This document shows positions 63,936-64,000 of a DNA stretch of 64,000 nucleotides, one piece after another. The position numbers were made by a program, and so were the translations under genes. Origin of the DNA: Ceratopteris richardii (Eukaryota; Streptophyta; Polypodiopsida; Polypodiales; Pteridaceae); the NCBI GenBank assembly GCA_020310875.1, contig CM035407.1, positions 221,238,496 through 221,302,495 on the forward strand, read 5' to 3'. How positions within the stretch are numbered: position 1 is the first letter of the stretch; the number at the start of each line of letters is the position of its first letter. The notes beneath the pieces were generated by a model, which saw only the letters and a list, made by a program, of their open reading frames with translations, did not search any database and was not told where the DNA came from.

Positions 63936-64000
63936 GTTGCATCATAAACAACTTCCATAAGGCTTTTGGGCAGAAGTAATGTTGACCACAATTCATCTAA
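63936..64000. other. Unassigned window edge
   Basis: 65 bp of sequence unrelated to C1; too short to assign. Confidence 0.3.

Overview
The window is repeat-rich nuclear DNA from a land plant with a large, transposon-filled genome. The evidence is plant-type Ty3/gypsy and Ty1/copia elements, an initiator-tRNA-Met type copia primer site, a plant-type LINE reverse transcriptase, and a captured piece of a plant-type Argonaute gene. The sequence does not let me name the species. I see no intact host gene, rRNA, tRNA gene or CRISPR array. Nearly all of it is nested retrotransposon sequence, mostly decayed by nonsense changes with fewer frameshifts.

Layout. (1) 1-2920 and 23706-24538 are the 3' end of a plus-strand gypsy (A1) whose 3' LTR is split by a minus-strand gypsy E (2921-23705). 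E is itself split inside its integrase by a minus-strand gypsy F (6842-18813) with 2.1-kb LTRs. A1 abuts a copia fragment (24539-25166). (2) 25167-27727 holds a decayed minus-strand reading frame of unknown family and a stray LTR (C1). (3) 27728-58440 is best read as one plus-strand copia (G) broken into pieces. In order these are a probable 5' LTR, primer site and gag; an Argonaute MID-domain fragment; the 3' end of gypsy B; an inverted copia segment from gag to integrase; gypsy A2; the rest of gypsy B; then the copia integrase, reverse transcriptase, RNase H and 3' LTR. A target duplication, AGGAG beside one B LTR and its complement CTCCT beside the other, shows that B was one insertion and that part of it was later inverted. 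(4) 58442-64000 holds 3' ends of two further E-type elements (D and C), the second interrupted by a LINE.

How the parts work together. A2 and B share one layout: LTR, primer site, a long repeat-filled leader, gag with zinc knuckles, protease, reverse transcriptase-RNase H, two successive H2C2 zinc domains, and an integrase core (lost in B). In A2 a second, different protease-like domain is fused in frame behind the integrase, followed by a large accessory ORF. E-type elements carry a different accessory ORF with a coiled-coil C-terminus. It recurs in three copies and is probably a functional component of that lineage.

Most unusual features. The leaders of A2 and B carry regular arrays of a short conserved motif separated by non-conserved spacers: 23-24 nt period in A2, and alternating 21 and about 34 nt in B. 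Both are built around TCGCGA-type palindromes, and a 21-nt coding heptad array lies in the gag of E. The E-type elements have a tRNA T-arm/B-box-like sequence where the polypurine tract should be.
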